13,029 nucleotides of DNA from Baffinella frigidus (Eukaryota; Cryptophyceae; Cryptomonadales; Baffinellaceae): assembly GCA_026770585.1 (NCBI GenBank), contig MU646599.1, positions 403,049 to 416,077 of the forward strand, read 5' to 3'. This document shows, piece after piece, positions 12,908 to 13,029 of this stretch (positions are counted from its first letter, which is position 1; each line of letters begins with the position of its first letter). Made by a program: the position numbers and the translations under genes. Below the pieces are notes generated by a model, which had not been told where the DNA came from, ran no database searches, and saw nothing but the letters and a program-made list of their open reading frames with translations.

Positions 12908-13029
12908 TGGGGTAGTTAGGCCTACGGTATTGCCTAGGACCTCCTACCGTAGGCCGAGGGATCCTAGGACCAAAAAGTCTCGGCCTACGGTAGGAGGTCC
13001 TAGGCAATGCCGTAGGCCTAACTACCCCA
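12908..13029. mobile_element. Foldback element with TGGGGTAGTTAGGCCTACGG arms, copy 2
   Basis: Left arm TGGGGTAGTTAGGCCTACGG at 12908 and right arm ending CGTAGGCCTAACTACCCCA at 13029 are complementary. The palindrome then continues through TATTGCCTAGGACCTCCTAC and its complement, with CCAAAAAGTC near the centre. It is more symmetric than copy 1 at 3637-3797. The sequence window ends exactly on the last base of the arm, so the right flank and any target duplication are not visible. Confidence 0.75.

Overview
The window looks like accessory, repeat-dominated DNA from a eukaryotic nuclear genome. There is no operon-like gene packing, no Shine-Dalgarno-led gene series, and no tRNA, rRNA or CRISPR that I can recognise. 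Four telomere-like heptamer arrays (CCCTAAA type on the + strand, GGGGTTA type near the right end), a 21-bp minisatellite and about seventeen foldback or inverted-repeat elements fill much of the sequence. The few stretches that look coding have very high GC at third codon positions, while the elements between them are often AT-rich. CCCTAAA (TTTAGGG) telomere repeats occur in land plants, many green algae and several other algal or protist lineages. An alga with GC-rich genes is my best guess, but I cannot name the species.

Layout. 1-950: degenerate G-rich repeat, palindromic elements at 91-218, 481-585 and 624-760, and the first of two elements with TTGGGCAAATCGA ends (798-949). 950-2700: second such element (1194-1329), a TTC microsatellite, a GC-rich possible gene remnant (1413-1705) and a 23-bp direct repeat. 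2700-3900: a 3280-3598 repeat whose relatives lie at 5254-5717 and 5880-6433, and a foldback element at 3637-3797. 3908-4271: CCCTGAA/CCCTCAA array ending in a second copy of the 481-585 element. 4312-4966: 21-bp minisatellite, directly followed by a broken C2H2 zinc-finger fragment (4951-5195). 5254-6985: three inverted-repeat elements nearly end to end. 7032-7877: more minisatellite, with one block inverted. 8192-9085: an 894-bp unit with perfect 61-bp inverted ends. 9154-9789: CCCTAAA array split by a palindromic element (9383-9503). 10585-11162: the best protein-coding candidate, on the minus strand. 11357-12181: two inverted-repeat elements and many TACGAAG words. 12181-12433: GGGGTTA array between identical palindromes. 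12689-12889: weak minus-strand coding candidate. 12908-13029: a second copy of the 3637-3797 family, ending at the window edge.

No pathway can be reconstructed. The points most worth following are: (i) an unrecognised minus-strand gene with two 16-residue repeats, about 90% GC at third positions and a pair of mutually compensating frame changes; (ii) several foldback families with unrelated ends that reuse the same CCTAGG / CCGTAGG interior words; (iii) a 73-75 bp segment that is present in one of three related repeats and again 3 kb away; (iv) a zinc finger whose spacing is broken by 11 bp that also occur in the adjacent minisatellite.
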